This document shows, one piece after another, positions 32,567 through 41,343 of a DNA stretch of 52,305 bases. Position 1 is the stretch's first letter; each line of letters begins with the position of its first letter. Source of the stretch: Nitrospirota bacterium. GTDB taxonomy: Bacteria; Nitrospirota; Thermodesulfovibrionia; Thermodesulfovibrionales; JdFR-85. The notes under the pieces were generated by a model that saw nothing but the letters and a program-made list of their open reading frames with translations, did no database searches and had not been told where the DNA came from. Location of the stretch: positions 1-52,305 of the forward strand of contig WFMM01000054.1 in assembly GCA_015484595.1 (NCBI GenBank), written 5' to 3'. Both the position numbers and the translations under genes were made by a program.

Positions 32567-32926
32567 ATGTCAACGGTTAAGCCTGAAAAACTCAAAGCCC
32601 TTAAAGAAAGGATGCAGTCTTTGGGGATAAAAGAGGAGGACATACAAGAGAGGTTTGTCCGCTCTGCAGGCCGTGGCGGGCAGAATGTTAACAAGCGTTC
32701 CACCTGCGTGTATCTTAAGCACCTCCCAACGGGGATTGAGATAAAGTGCCAGAGAAGCAGATACCAGAACTTAAACAGATACTATGCAAGAAAGGAACTC
32801 TGTGATAAAATAGAAGTCCTTAAACTTGGAAAAAAGAGCCAGCAGGCTAAGAGGTTTGAAAAGATACGAAAACAGAAACTCAAGAGGAAAAAACGAGCGA
32901 GGTTAAAGCATCATGGAGATACTTAA
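32567..32926 (+). CDS. Release-factor-like peptidyl-tRNA hydrolase (GGQ protein, ArfB/C12orf65 type)
   Basis: 119 residues from ATG 32567. It holds the catalytic GGQ in RSAGRGGQNVNKRSTCVYL, lacks the codon-recognition domains of RF1/RF2, and ends in a basic tail (KIRKQKLKRKKRARLKHH) that in ArfB-type proteins enters the empty mRNA channel. It likely rescues stalled ribosomes by hydrolysing peptidyl-tRNA. The first residues include SLGIKEEDIQERFVRS, typical of the bacterial relatives of C12orf65. Its end overlaps the next gene by 14 bp. Confidence 0.9.
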   Translation: MSTVKPEKLKALKERMQSLGIKEEDIQERFVRSAGRGGQNVNKRSTCVYLKHLPTGIEIKCQRSRYQNLNRYYARKELCDKIEVLKLGKKSQQAKRFEKIRKQKLKRKKRARLKHHGDT

Positions 32927-33806
32927 GGTCTACTTTCCTGTGGCTGGAATTGAGACCTACTGGTTTTTGCCACCCATAGTTGCCTTCTGTATATCTTTTT
33001 TCACCTCCATGGCAGGTGTTTCCGGGGCATTCCTTATCCTTCCCTTCCAGATGAGTGTGCTTGGATTTACTTCACCATCTGTTAGCTCAACGAACTTTCT
33101 TTACAATCTGGTAGGCATACCAGGTGGTGTTTACCGATACATAAAGGAAGGCAGGATGGCCTGGCCCTTGACTGCCTGCATCGTACTTGGCACCCTGCCA
33201 GGCGTGCTGGCAGGATATGTTATCAGGATCAAATATCTGCCTAACCCCCGAAACTTCAAGTTCTTTGTGGGTTGTGTGTTACTTTACATTGGATACAGGC
33301 TGTCTTTAAGTATCAGAAAAAAAAGACATACCTCAAAAGCATCTCCGGATGCATTCAGGATTAGCAATGTCCGATACTCGCTTACCAGAATAGGTTTTGA
33401 TTTTTCAGGCAGTCAGGTCTCCTTCAGCCCACCGGTGGTATTTTTTCTTTCATTAATAGTAGGTGTAATAGGTGGAATCTACGGTATCGGTGGCGGTGCG
33501 TTAATTGCTCCCTTTTTGATTAGTGTGCTTAACATACCCGTTTATGTGGTCTCAGGTGCAGTGCTAATGGGGACATTTATGACTTCTATATCAGGGCTTG
33601 CCTTTTATAGCCTGCTTCCCTTAAAAGGTGGTGTCACCGCCCCACCTGACTGGTTACTTGGCATACTCTTTGGCATTGGCGGTCTTTGTGGAATGTATCT
33701 TGGTGCCAGAGCTCAGAAGCACATGCCAGAGAGGGCAATAAAACTCATCCTTTCTCTGGTAATACTGATAGTGGCTCTTAAGTACATACTGCAGTTTTTC
33801 AGGTAG
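32913..33806 (+). CDS. TauE/SafE-family membrane permease (DUF81)
   Basis: 297 residues, about eight membrane segments, with the two family repeats: FFTSMAGVSGAFLILPFQMS and GVIGGIYGIGGGALIAPFLI. Members export sulfite, sulfoacetate or related sulfur anions. Substrate cannot be set from sequence, but a neighbouring cysteine-synthesis gene and an anaerobic sulfur lifestyle would fit (inference). It is 118 bp upstream of feoB, which has its own promoter. Confidence 0.9.
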   Translation: MEILKVYFPVAGIETYWFLPPIVAFCISFFTSMAGVSGAFLILPFQMSVLGFTSPSVSSTNFLYNLVGIPGGVYRYIKEGRMAWPLTACIVLGTLPGVLAGYVIRIKYLPNPRNFKFFVGCVLLYIGYRLSLSIRKKRHTSKASPDAFRISNVRYSLTRIGFDFSGSQVSFSPPVVFFLSLIVGVIGGIYGIGGGALIAPFLISVLNIPVYVVSGAVLMGTFMTSISGLAFYSLLPLKGGVTAPPDWLLGILFGIGGLCGMYLGARAQKHMPERAIKLILSLVILIVALKYILQFFR

Positions 33807-33856
33807 GGAGTCTATAAGTTAAGATTTCCTCTTAATTCCTTCATCAAAAATCTTAT

Positions 33857-33905
33857 TTGACATTTAGTCATGTTATTTCTTAAAATGATATTGATAATAA
33901 TTTTC
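33857..33905 (+). promoter_or_regulatory. feoB promoter with Fur box
   Basis: TTGACA (33857-33862), 18 nt, TAAAAT (33881-33886), followed directly by GATATTGATAATAATTTTC (33887-33905), which matches the 19-bp Fur consensus GATAATGATAATCATTATC at 16 of 19 bases. Fur bound there would cover the start site and block transcription when iron is plentiful. Confidence 0.82.
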
Positions 33906-33924
33906 AATAAGCAAACTTTCTGTT

Positions 33925-35892
33925 ATGCACAGTTCAGAAGACAGGGCCACTTCAAAGATAAAAACCATTGTGCTTGTTGGAAACCCAAATGTAGGAAAGA
34001 GCGTTATCTTTGGGCTTCTGACAGGCCGGTATGTTACTGTGTCAAATTATCCGGGCACCACGGTTGAGCTATCTCGGGGAAACATCACACTCCGTGGCGA
34101 GCGTTTTCTTCTCATAGACACACCTGGTGTAAACAGCCTTATCCCCATGAGTGAGGACGAAAGAGTCACAAGGGACATACTGCTTTCGGAGCATCCCCAT
34201 ACAGTCCTTCAGGTGGCTGACTCTAAAAACCTCAAAAGAACCCTCATGCTAACGGTTCAGCTGCTTGAGATGGGGCTTCCCCTCGTGCTTGACCTCAACA
34301 TGGAAGACGAGGCACTGGACAGGGGAATCAGGATTGACAAAAAAAGGCTGTCCGAGATACTTGGCATAAAGGTAATTGGCACCGTTGCAACGAGAAAAAA
34401 GGGAATAAGGGAGCTAAAGGACGCCATGCTTTCACCTGATGAGACCGCCTTTTCCTTTGCCTATCATGAAAAGATAGAGCACTACATCGAAGGCATATCC
34501 TCATTGCTACCCTCCTCTGGCATATCTAAAAGGTCTATAGCGGTTATGATACTTACTGGAGATGTAAGCCTTAAGGCATGGCTTAAGTCAAATCTCTCTT
34601 CTAAGAAAATAGAAAAGATAGAGGAACTGAGAGACGAATGCCAGTCATTATTTTCCGTCCCCCTTGCACAGATAATAAACGAAACCAGGGTAAAGCTGGT
34701 CGAAAAGATAATCTCTGAAACTGTTGAAAAAATAACAGTCCAGAAGGGTAAGCTCTTCAGAACACTCGAGCAGATGAGCATGCATCCTTTGTGGGGGATA
34801 CCGGTGCTCCTTGTGGTCCTGTTTCTGGTTTATGAGTTCGTTGGTGTCTTTGGGGCAGGCACCATGGTTGACTTCTTTGAAGGTGTTATATTCGGAAGGT
34901 ATCTGAATCCCATGTTTACAAAACTCATTGACACCTTACTGCCGGTGCCCTTTTTCAGGGATATGCTCGTAGGGCAATACGGTATCATCACCGTAGCCCT
35001 TACATACTCCATTGCCATAATACTGCCTATCACGGCCACATTCTTTATAGCCTTTTCCATCCTTGAAGACAGTGGTTACCTTCCAAGGCTTGCCATTCTT
35101 TCAAACAGGGCCTTCAACATAATTGGGCTAAACGGTAAGGCCATCCTTCCAATGATACTCGGGCTTGGCTGTGGGACCATGGCAGTGATGACCACGAGGA
35201 TTCTGGAGACCCGAAGAGACAGGATTATTGCCACCTTCCTTCTGGCCCTTGCCATCCCCTGTTCAGCCCAGATAGGCGTTATACTTGGCATGTTTGGAGC
35301 ACTATCGATGAAGGCTGCCTCTATCTGGATACTGACCGTGGTGGGGGTTTTGCTGGTCTCAGGTTATCTGGCAGCAAAGGTGGTCCCAGGGGAAAAGACC
35401 GAGTTCTTCCTTGAGGTGCCACCACTTAGGATTCCGAGGCTTGAAAATGTCCTTCTTAAGACAGTGGGAAGGATTGAGTGGTATCTGAAAGAGGCGGTAC
35501 CGCTATTCATACTTGGCACCCTCGTTCTGTTTTTTGCAGACAAAACCGGACTGTTAAGATACATCGAGCTTGCAGCCTCCCCTCTTGTTAAAGGGCTTCT
35601 TGGACTTCCCAAAGAGACGGCAGGATTCTTTATACTTGGTTTCCTGAGAAGAGACTACGGTGCTGCAGGACTTTTTGCCATGTTTCAGAAGGGACAGCTA
35701 AGCCAGCTTCAAACCCTGATAAGTCTCATCACTATCACCCTCTTCGTTCCCTGCCTGGCTAACCTATTTATGATAATCAAAGAGCGGGGGCCAAAGGTTG
35801 CATTTGCCGTTACTGCTATTGTATTCTTTCTTGCGTTCTCTGTGGGTGGTTTTGTTAATTTTATTATCCGTGCCTTAGGTATAATGCTGTAG
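33925..35892 (+). CDS. feoB: Ferrous iron transporter FeoB
   Basis: 655 residues. N-terminal G domain: GNPNVGKSVIFGLLTG (G1), NYPGTTVELSRG (G2), LIDTPGVNSL (G3); the NxxD position reads LDLNMEDEA. After the helical GDI region (about 180-275) come Gate motifs with Cys such as GLGCGTMAVMTTR and IPCSAQIG, and about eight to ten membrane segments. It imports Fe2+ across the inner membrane. No feoA or feoC lies adjacent. It ends 13 bp before a 9-bp repeat array. No clear ribosome site before ATG 33925; the start is the least certain part. Confidence 0.95.
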   Translation: MHSSEDRATSKIKTIVLVGNPNVGKSVIFGLLTGRYVTVSNYPGTTVELSRGNITLRGERFLLIDTPGVNSLIPMSEDERVTRDILLSEHPHTVLQVADSKNLKRTLMLTVQLLEMGLPLVLDLNMEDEALDRGIRIDKKRLSEILGIKVIGTVATRKKGIRELKDAMLSPDETAFSFAYHEKIEHYIEGISSLLPSSGISKRSIAVMILTGDVSLKAWLKSNLSSKKIEKIEELRDECQSLFSVPLAQIINETRVKLVEKIISETVEKITVQKGKLFRTLEQMSMHPLWGIPVLLVVLFLVYEFVGVFGAGTMVDFFEGVIFGRYLNPMFTKLIDTLLPVPFFRDMLVGQYGIITVALTYSIAIILPITATFFIAFSILEDSGYLPRLAILSNRAFNIIGLNGKAILPMILGLGCGTMAVMTTRILETRRDRIIATFLLALAIPCSAQIGVILGMFGALSMKAASIWILTVVGVLLVSGYLAAKVVPGEKTEFFLEVPPLRIPRLENVLLKTVGRIEWYLKEAVPLFILGTLVLFFADKTGLLRYIELAASPLVKGLLGLPKETAGFFILGFLRRDYGAAGLFAMFQKGQLSQLQTLISLITITLFVPCLANLFMIIKERGPKVAFAVTAIVFFLAFSVGGFVNFIIRALGIML

Positions 35893-35905
35893 ATAGGCTG
35901 GTTGA

Positions 35906-36058
35906 TTGCGTTAATAGCGTTTATTGCGTTGGTTGCGTTACTTGCGTTAATTGCGTTGGTTGCGTTAATAGAGTTCTTTGCGTTACTTGCGTTAATAGCG
36001 TTTATTGAGTTAAATGAGTTTGTTGCGTTGATTGCGTTTATCGAGTTAGTTGCGTTAG
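35906..36058 (+). repeat. 9-bp tandem array TTGCGTTnn, 17 units
   Basis: Units ttgcgttaa, tagcgttta, ttgcgttgg, ttgcgttac, ttgcgttaa, ttgcgttgg, ttgcgttaa, tagagttct, ttgcgttac and on to ttgcgttag at 36050-36058. Same length class as the array at 26821-26973. Four more units (tcgggttaa, tagcgttga, tagcgttag, ttgagttgc) lie at 36145-36180. Confidence 0.9.
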
Positions 36059-36065
36059 CGAGTTT

Positions 36066-36243
36066 GTAATTTGGAATTTGGAATTTAGAGTTTGGAATTT
36101 GTTTAGAATTTAGGATTTAGAAATTAGGATTTGGTTAGTAGTTATCGGGTTAATAGCGTTGATAGCGTTAGTTGAGTTGCTATGTTTTTTACTAAACACT
36201 AAAAACTATGCACTCAAAACTAAAAACTACTCCCTACACCCTG
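36066..36243. repeat. Heptad tracts flanking a short 9-bp array
   Basis: 36066-36136: taatttg, gaatttg, gaattta, gagtttg, gaatttg and aggattt-type units. 36187-36243: aaacact, aaaaact, atgcact, caaaact, aaaaact, actccct, acaccct. The second tract is nearly identical to 27015-27080. The 360-bp spacer between feoB and the DUF89 gene is almost wholly repeat. Confidence 0.75.
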
Positions 36244-36252
36244 TATTTGATT

Positions 36253-37113
36253 ATGAACAAAAGACTTTTTACAGTTCAGCCTGAGTGTTTTCCCTGTTTT
36301 TTAAGACAGGTCATTATCTCTCTTAACCAGACAGACTTTGACAGGGAAAGAAAGATAGACATCATAAAAAGCACCCTCGAAGAGGTTGAAAAGACCGACA
36401 TCACAACAACCCCTGCACACAGCACCACCTTTCTGCACAGAAAACTGAGGACACTTATCGGCAGAGACCCATTCTCAGAAATCAAGAAGAGGTACAACCG
36501 CATCGGGCTTTCCCTCTATCAGGAACTGAAAGAACTGGTAACAGGCTCGGATGACCCACTTTTTACCGCAACACGGCTAAGTATCGCAGGCAATTCAATA
36601 GACTTTGGAATTTACACATCGGTTGACATCGAGTCAGAAATTCAGAGGTCACTAAAGGAGCCTCTTGCAAGGGATGATTACAGCCTGTTCAGAGAAAGCC
36701 TCCAAAAGGCAGGCCAGGTACTTTATCTTCTTGACAACGCAGGTGAGATAGTGTTTGACCGCATACTGATTGAAACCCTCATCTCCCTGAACATTGAGGT
36801 CACGGCGGTTGTAAAGGGCTCTCCGGTTATCAACGATGCAACCCTTGAGGATGCCACCTCTACAGGCATTGACCGGTATGCCAAGGTGATTACAAACGGC
36901 TCTGACTGTATCGGGACCATTTTACCCTGGTGTTCAGAGGAGTTTAAAAAGGTATATAATATTAGTCCGCTAATCATAAGCAAGGGGCAGGGAAACTTCG
37001 AGACCCTCTATCATGACGGCGAGAGGATATTCTTTCTATTTCAGGCAAAATGCGATGTGGTGGCTGATTTTATTGGCGTAAAAAGGGGTGGAATGCTCCT
37101 TATGAAAGGATAA
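36253..37113 (+). CDS. DUF89/ARMT1-like metal-dependent phosphatase
   Basis: 286 residues from ATG 36253. It has the family motifs CFPCFLRQ near the N-terminus, LLDNAGEIVFDRIL (metal/phosphate Asp-Asn), VKGSPVINDATLEDA, and AKCDVVADFIG at the end. DUF89 proteins are damage-control phosphatases acting on reactive sugar phosphates or phosphopantetheine; the bacterial subfamily with the CxxC N-terminus is poorly characterised. It is 3 nt upstream of the YrdC gene. Upstream is heptad repeat without a clear ribosome site. Confidence 0.88.
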   Translation: MNKRLFTVQPECFPCFLRQVIISLNQTDFDRERKIDIIKSTLEEVEKTDITTTPAHSTTFLHRKLRTLIGRDPFSEIKKRYNRIGLSLYQELKELVTGSDDPLFTATRLSIAGNSIDFGIYTSVDIESEIQRSLKEPLARDDYSLFRESLQKAGQVLYLLDNAGEIVFDRILIETLISLNIEVTAVVKGSPVINDATLEDATSTGIDRYAKVITNGSDCIGTILPWCSEEFKKVYNISPLIISKGQGNFETLYHDGERIFFLFQAKCDVVADFIGVKRGGMLLMKG

Positions 37114-37116
37114 AGG

Positions 37117-37734
37117 ATGCAGTACATCAAACTTACAGCAGACACAGAAAAGGAAGCACTGAGCAGGGCAATAGATGTGCTCCTTAAAGGTGGAATTGTG
37201 GCCTTCCCCACAGAGACCTTTTACGGGCTTGGCGTGAAATACGACAACGAAGATGCCCTAAGAAGGCTCTACGAAGTGAAGCACCGTCCAAAAGAAAAGG
37301 CAATGCCCCTTCTGGTCCCCTCAATAAAGACTGCCCTTACGCTTTGTAAAAATCCGAGCCTTCTTGAGAGGATGCTCATGGAGCGTTACTGGCCAGGCCC
37401 GCTTACCATCGTGCTAAAGGCTCAGGAGGACCTGAGCACCTACTTAACAGCAGGAACAGGCAGGGTGGCCATGCGTATCCCTGGAAAGTCATTTGCACTA
37501 AGGCTCGTCAAACAGGCAGGCTTTCCGATTACTGCAACCAGTGCAAACATCTCTGGCAAGCCCCCTGCTGACAACCCGCAAAAAGTCATAGATTACTTCG
37601 ACGACAGGATTGACCTCGTCATAGACGGTGGTAAGACCTACGGCATAGAGCCTTCAACTATAGTTGAGGTGGTAGAGGGCAGGGTTAAAATACTAAGAAA
37701 GGGCATCGTTAAGCCTTCCATCCACCATTCTTAA
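37117..37734 (+). CDS. YrdC/Sua5-family L-threonylcarbamoyladenylate synthase
   Basis: 205 residues with GGIVAFPTETFYGLGV, YEVKHRPKEKAMPLLV, YWPGPLTIVLKA, RMRIPG-like VAMRIPGKSFAL, TATSANISGKPP and PSTIVEVVEGRVKILRKG. It makes threonylcarbamoyl-AMP for the t6A37 modification of ANN-decoding tRNAs. Short TsaC form with no Sua5 C-terminal domain. Its last 42 bp overlap the convergent lolD gene. Confidence 0.94.
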   Translation: MQYIKLTADTEKEALSRAIDVLLKGGIVAFPTETFYGLGVKYDNEDALRRLYEVKHRPKEKAMPLLVPSIKTALTLCKNPSLLERMLMERYWPGPLTIVLKAQEDLSTYLTAGTGRVAMRIPGKSFALRLVKQAGFPITATSANISGKPPADNPQKVIDYFDDRIDLVIDGGKTYGIEPSTIVEVVEGRVKILRKGIVKPSIHHS

Positions 37735-38382
37735 CACCACCGAACACTCTGATGCAAGCGATTCGTTGTGGGTTACCACCAGAAAGGTTATGCCCCTTTC
37801 TTCATTAAGTCTCCTTAACAGGTCAAAGAGCTCCCTGCCTGTCTTTGTGTCCAGATTCCCTGTTGGCTCATCAGCAAGCACCAGGTCTGGCTCCATTATC
37901 AGGGCACGAGCCACGGCAACCCTTTGCTGCTCTCCACCTGAAAGCTCCCCTGGACGGTGACTGAGCCTCCTTGAAAGACCAAGCTCTGAAAGGAGTTCCA
38001 CTGCCCTTTGCTCTGCCTCCTTTGTGGTCATCCCTCCGATCAAAGCAGGCATCATGGTGTTTTCAAGGGCACTGAACTCTGGAAGCAGGTGATGAAACTG
38101 AAACACAAAACCTATCTTTTTATTTCTAAAAAGAGCCAGTTCCTGGTCATTATAGCCAAACACATCTACACCGTTAAAATAGACCACTCCTGAGGTGGGT
38201 CTGTCCAGTGTGCCAAGGATGTGCAGCAGGGTGCTTTTTCCCACACCAGATGCACCAACCACTGCCACCATCTGACCGCTTTTTATCTCGATGTCAATGC
38301 CCTTAAGGACCTCAAGCTGGCCTGCCTCTGTGACATAGCTCTTTCTCAAACCCCTTACACTGACCAGCACATCACCTGCCAC
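37693..38382 (-). CDS. lolD: Lipoprotein-releasing ABC transporter ATPase LolD
   Basis: 229 residues, MacB/LolD-type ATPase: Walker A VVGASGVGKSTLLHILG, FVFQFHHLLPEFSALEN (LolD hallmark), signature LSGGEQQRVAVARAL, Walker B LVLADEPTGNLD. It powers transfer of lipoproteins from the inner membrane to LolA. Partner permease lolC lies two genes upstream. The C-terminal end overlaps the convergent yrdC-type gene by 42 bp, an unusually long overlap of coding ends. Confidence 0.94.
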   Translation of the reverse strand: MAGDVLVSVRGLRKSYVTEAGQLEVLKGIDIEIKSGQMVAVVGASGVGKSTLLHILGTLDRPTSGVVYFNGVDVFGYNDQELALFRNKKIGFVFQFHHLLPEFSALENTMMPALIGGMTTKEAEQRAVELLSELGLSRRLSHRPGELSGGEQQRVAVARALIMEPDLVLADEPTGNLDTKTGRELFDLLRRLNEERGITFLVVTHNESLASECSVVLRMVDGRLNDALS

Positions 38383-38626
38383 GAAGCTTCTCCTTCAGTC
38401 GCTCTATCTCTTTTTTCTGCTTTTCAATAACCTCCCTGGTCTGCTTTAGCTTATCCGCCTCTTTTGCGATGTCTTCTGACTTCCTTCTGATGGTCCTTCC
38501 AAGGTGTTCTGACTTTTCACCAAGCTTTCTGAAGGGCTCACCACCCCTGAGAAGGGCAATCACCAGCCCTGCAATAACCAATATCAGGATTAAACAGATA
38601 AGCCTTTTAATAAACCTGCACATCAC
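38372..38626 (-). CDS. Small membrane-anchored coiled-coil protein (84 aa)
   Basis: One membrane segment at about 8-26 (LICLILILVIAGLVIALL), then a charged helical tail predicted as coiled coil (EADKLKQTREVIEKQKKEIE). It overlaps lolC (ATGA) and lolD (11 bp), so it is part of the lol operon. It is not LolA, LolB or a known Lol subunit. It may be a membrane-bound accessory of the LolCD complex (inference). Confidence 0.8.
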   Translation of the reverse strand: MMCRFIKRLICLILILVIAGLVIALLRGGEPFRKLGEKSEHLGRTIRRKSEDIAKEADKLKQTREVIEKQKKEIERLKEKLRGR

Positions 38627-39852
38627 TCATACCTCAAGGGTTCCACTGGATTGAGTTTTGCTGCCTGATAGGCAGGATACACTGTTGCAAGCAGGCTGAT
38701 GGCAATCGCTGAAACTGAAACGAGCATAAAGTCAGAGGGGTTGACCTTTACAGGAAGGTGGCTCAGGTAGTAGACATCAGCAGGAAGCTTTATAATCTGA
38801 TAATGACCGATAATGTAGCAAAGCAGATAACCTCCAATTATGCCCAGAACCGTTCCAACCACTCCTATCACCAGCCCCTGAAAAACAAATATGGTCATAA
38901 TGCCCCTGTTTGTTGCACCCATTGCCTTAAGAATTGCAATCTCCCTCTGTTTCTCGATTACATTCATTATCAGGGTGCTTACGATGTTAAAAGATGCAAC
39001 CAGCACTATTAGTGTAAGGATAACAAACATGGTAAACTTCTCAAGCTTCAGTGCTGAAAAGAGGTTACGGTTCATCTGCATCCAGTCCCTTGCAAAAAAG
39101 GACCTGCCGAGCACCCTGGGGATCAATTGCCTGACCTCAGATGCCCTGTAGATGTCTCTTACCCTCAGCTCAATTCCAGTTACGGTGTCACCTGTTTTAA
39201 AGAACTCCTGAGCTGACTTAAGGGAGCACAGTATGAGGTTTGCATCGTACTCGTACATGCCTATCTCAAATATCCCCACCACCCTGAACCTCCTTACCCT
39301 CGGAAGCATCCCCATTGGGCCAACCTCTCCAACAGGTGAGACTATGTTTACCACATCACCCATGTAGGCATTCAACATGGAGGCAAGCTCATTCCCTATG
39401 ATCACACCTGGTAACTTCTGCTCTGAATAAAGGGCCTCAAGCCTTCCAACCTTTATGTGCTTTCTGATGGTGGTGGTTGATGTTTCATAGGACGGGTCAA
39501 TCCCCCGAAGGAACACACCGTGGGCATTTCTGCCCTTTGAGATCATCACCTGTCCAAGCACAAAAGGTGAGGCTCCGACAACCTGCTTGATGCCCTTTAG
39601 CTTCCTGATTACCCCCTCATAGTCACTGATGCCGCCTTTGAAGTTAAGCACCACCACATGGGCATTGACACCGAGTATCTTGTTTCTGAGGTCCTCGTGG
39701 AATCCACTCATCACTGAAAGCACCACCACCAATGCCATAACGCCAAGCATCACTCCACCTGTGGTTATCAGCGTGTTGAAGGATATCCCCCTCTTCTTTC
39801 GTTTTGACCTCAGATAACGGATTGCGATAAGAAGCTGATAGGGCAGGTTCAT
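38623..39852 (-). CDS. lolC: Lipoprotein-releasing ABC transporter permease LolC/E
   Basis: 409 residues with four membrane segments: one N-terminal (ITTGGVMLGVMALVVVLSVM), a large periplasmic MacB-type domain, and three at the C-terminus (LIVLVASFNIVSTLIMNVIE, FVFQGLVIGVVGTVLGIIGG). The coupling motif REIAILKAMGATNRGIM is clear. A single LolC/E-like permease suggests a homodimer, as in many non-gamma-proteobacteria. It overlaps lysS by 4 bp. Confidence 0.94.
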   Translation of the reverse strand: MNLPYQLLIAIRYLRSKRKKRGISFNTLITTGGVMLGVMALVVVLSVMSGFHEDLRNKILGVNAHVVVLNFKGGISDYEGVIRKLKGIKQVVGASPFVLGQVMISKGRNAHGVFLRGIDPSYETSTTTIRKHIKVGRLEALYSEQKLPGVIIGNELASMLNAYMGDVVNIVSPVGEVGPMGMLPRVRRFRVVGIFEIGMYEYDANLILCSLKSAQEFFKTGDTVTGIELRVRDIYRASEVRQLIPRVLGRSFFARDWMQMNRNLFSALKLEKFTMFVILTLIVLVASFNIVSTLIMNVIEKQREIAILKAMGATNRGIMTIFVFQGLVIGVVGTVLGIIGGYLLCYIIGHYQIIKLPADVYYLSHLPVKVNPSDFMLVSVSAIAISLLATVYPAYQAAKLNPVEPLRYE

Positions 39853-41333
39853 GATGGATGCTTTTCTGGCTTCATCTGAGGAAACAGTATGACATCCCTG
39901 ATAGAGGTTGAACCAGTAAGTATCATTACCAGTCTGTCGATGCCAATACCCTCGCCAGCAGCAGGTGGCATACCATACTCAAGGGCCCTTATAAAGTCCT
40001 CATCCATCCAGTGTGCCTCTTCGTCACCCTGTTTCTTTGCTTCAACCTGCTTGAGGAAACGCTCGCGCTGGTCTTCAGGGTCATTAAGCTCTGTAAAGGC
40101 GTTTGCAATCTCCCTCTGTGCTATGAAGAGCTCAAACCTTTCCACCAGTTCGGGGTTATCCTTTTTCCGTTTTGCAAGTGGAGAAAGCTCCACTGGATAG
40201 TCGGTTATAAAGACAGGCTGTATCAGGTTGGGCTCCACCTTTTCCTTGAATATCTCATCAAGCAGCTTTGCAAGGGTAGGAGCATCCTTTACCTCTACGC
40301 CGTTTTCCTTTGCCCAGGCCCTTGCCTTATCGTAATCCCTGAAAATCTCTTCAGGCACACCGTGTTTCTTCAGTGCCTCATACATGGGAATCCTTGGCCA
40401 GGGAGGTGTAAAGTCTATTTCAAACTCACCAAACTTAACCTTCATGGAGCCAATCACCTTCGTAAGCAACTCGGTAAAGAGTCTTTCCGTGAAGTCCATA
40501 AGGAAGTTGTAATCCCTGTAAGCCATGTAAAACTCAAGCATTGTAAACTCAGGATTGTGTTTTGTTGAGATTCCCTCGTTACGGAAGTTCTTGTTAAGCT
40601 CAAAGACCTTCTCGTAACCACCAACAAGGAGTCTCTTCAGATATAGCTCCGGGGCTATCCTCAGGTAGAGGTCTATACCCAGTGCATTGTGATGTGTCTT
40701 AAATGGACGGGCAGCAGCACCACCTGGTATCTGGTGCATCATGGGGGTTTCAACCTCAATGAACCCTTCCTTCTCAAGGAAATCCCTTATGAACTTTATA
40801 ATCTCACTCCGCTTTTTAAAGGTCTCCCTTACCTCAGGGTTAACGATCAGGTCAACATACCTCTGGCGATAACGAAGCTCTATGTCTTTAAGCCCATGCC
40901 ACTTCTCTGGCAGAGGTCTCAGGGACTTTGTAAGGAATTGAAAGTCCTCAACCAGCACTGTAAGCTCGTTTGTCCTCGTCCTGAAGAGCTTTCCTTTAAC
41001 GCCGATTATATCTCCGATGTCAAACTTCTTTACTATCCTGAACCTCTCACCAAGAATGTCTTTGCGGAAATAAAGCTGTATTCTTCCGGTACTGTCCTGT
41101 ATGTGTGAAAAGGCTGCCTTACCAAAGCTACGCCAGGCCACTATTCGGCCTGCCACGGTGACCTCAACAGGCTGAGCCTCTAACTGCTCGCCTGATACCT
41201 CTCCGTACTGTCTGAAGACCTCGGATGTGCTGTGGGTGGTCTCAAAGACACCACCGTAAGGGTCAATTCCGAGCTCTTTAAGCTCCTGAAGCTTTCTCTT
41301 TCTCTGCTGTATCAATTCGTTTTCTGGTTCCAA
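39849..41333 (-). CDS. lysS: Lysyl-tRNA synthetase, class II
   Basis: 494 residues: OB-fold anticodon domain (VTVAGRIVAWRSFGKAAFSHIQDSTG), class II motif 1 (RSEIIKFIRDFLEKEGFIEVETPMM, in part), motif 2 (FRNEGISTKHNPEFTMLE), motif 3 (GEGIGIDRLVMILTG). Length is typical. It follows proA by 10 nt and overlaps lolC. Confidence 0.97.
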   Translation of the reverse strand: MEPENELIQQRKRKLQELKELGIDPYGGVFETTHSTSEVFRQYGEVSGEQLEAQPVEVTVAGRIVAWRSFGKAAFSHIQDSTGRIQLYFRKDILGERFRIVKKFDIGDIIGVKGKLFRTRTNELTVLVEDFQFLTKSLRPLPEKWHGLKDIELRYRQRYVDLIVNPEVRETFKKRSEIIKFIRDFLEKEGFIEVETPMMHQIPGGAAARPFKTHHNALGIDLYLRIAPELYLKRLLVGGYEKVFELNKNFRNEGISTKHNPEFTMLEFYMAYRDYNFLMDFTERLFTELLTKVIGSMKVKFGEFEIDFTPPWPRIPMYEALKKHGVPEEIFRDYDKARAWAKENGVEVKDAPTLAKLLDEIFKEKVEPNLIQPVFITDYPVELSPLAKRKKDNPELVERFELFIAQREIANAFTELNDPEDQRERFLKQVEAKKQGDEEAHWMDEDFIRALEYGMPPAAGEGIGIDRLVMILTGSTSIRDVILFPQMKPEKHPS

Positions 41334-41343
41334 CTCAACCTCC

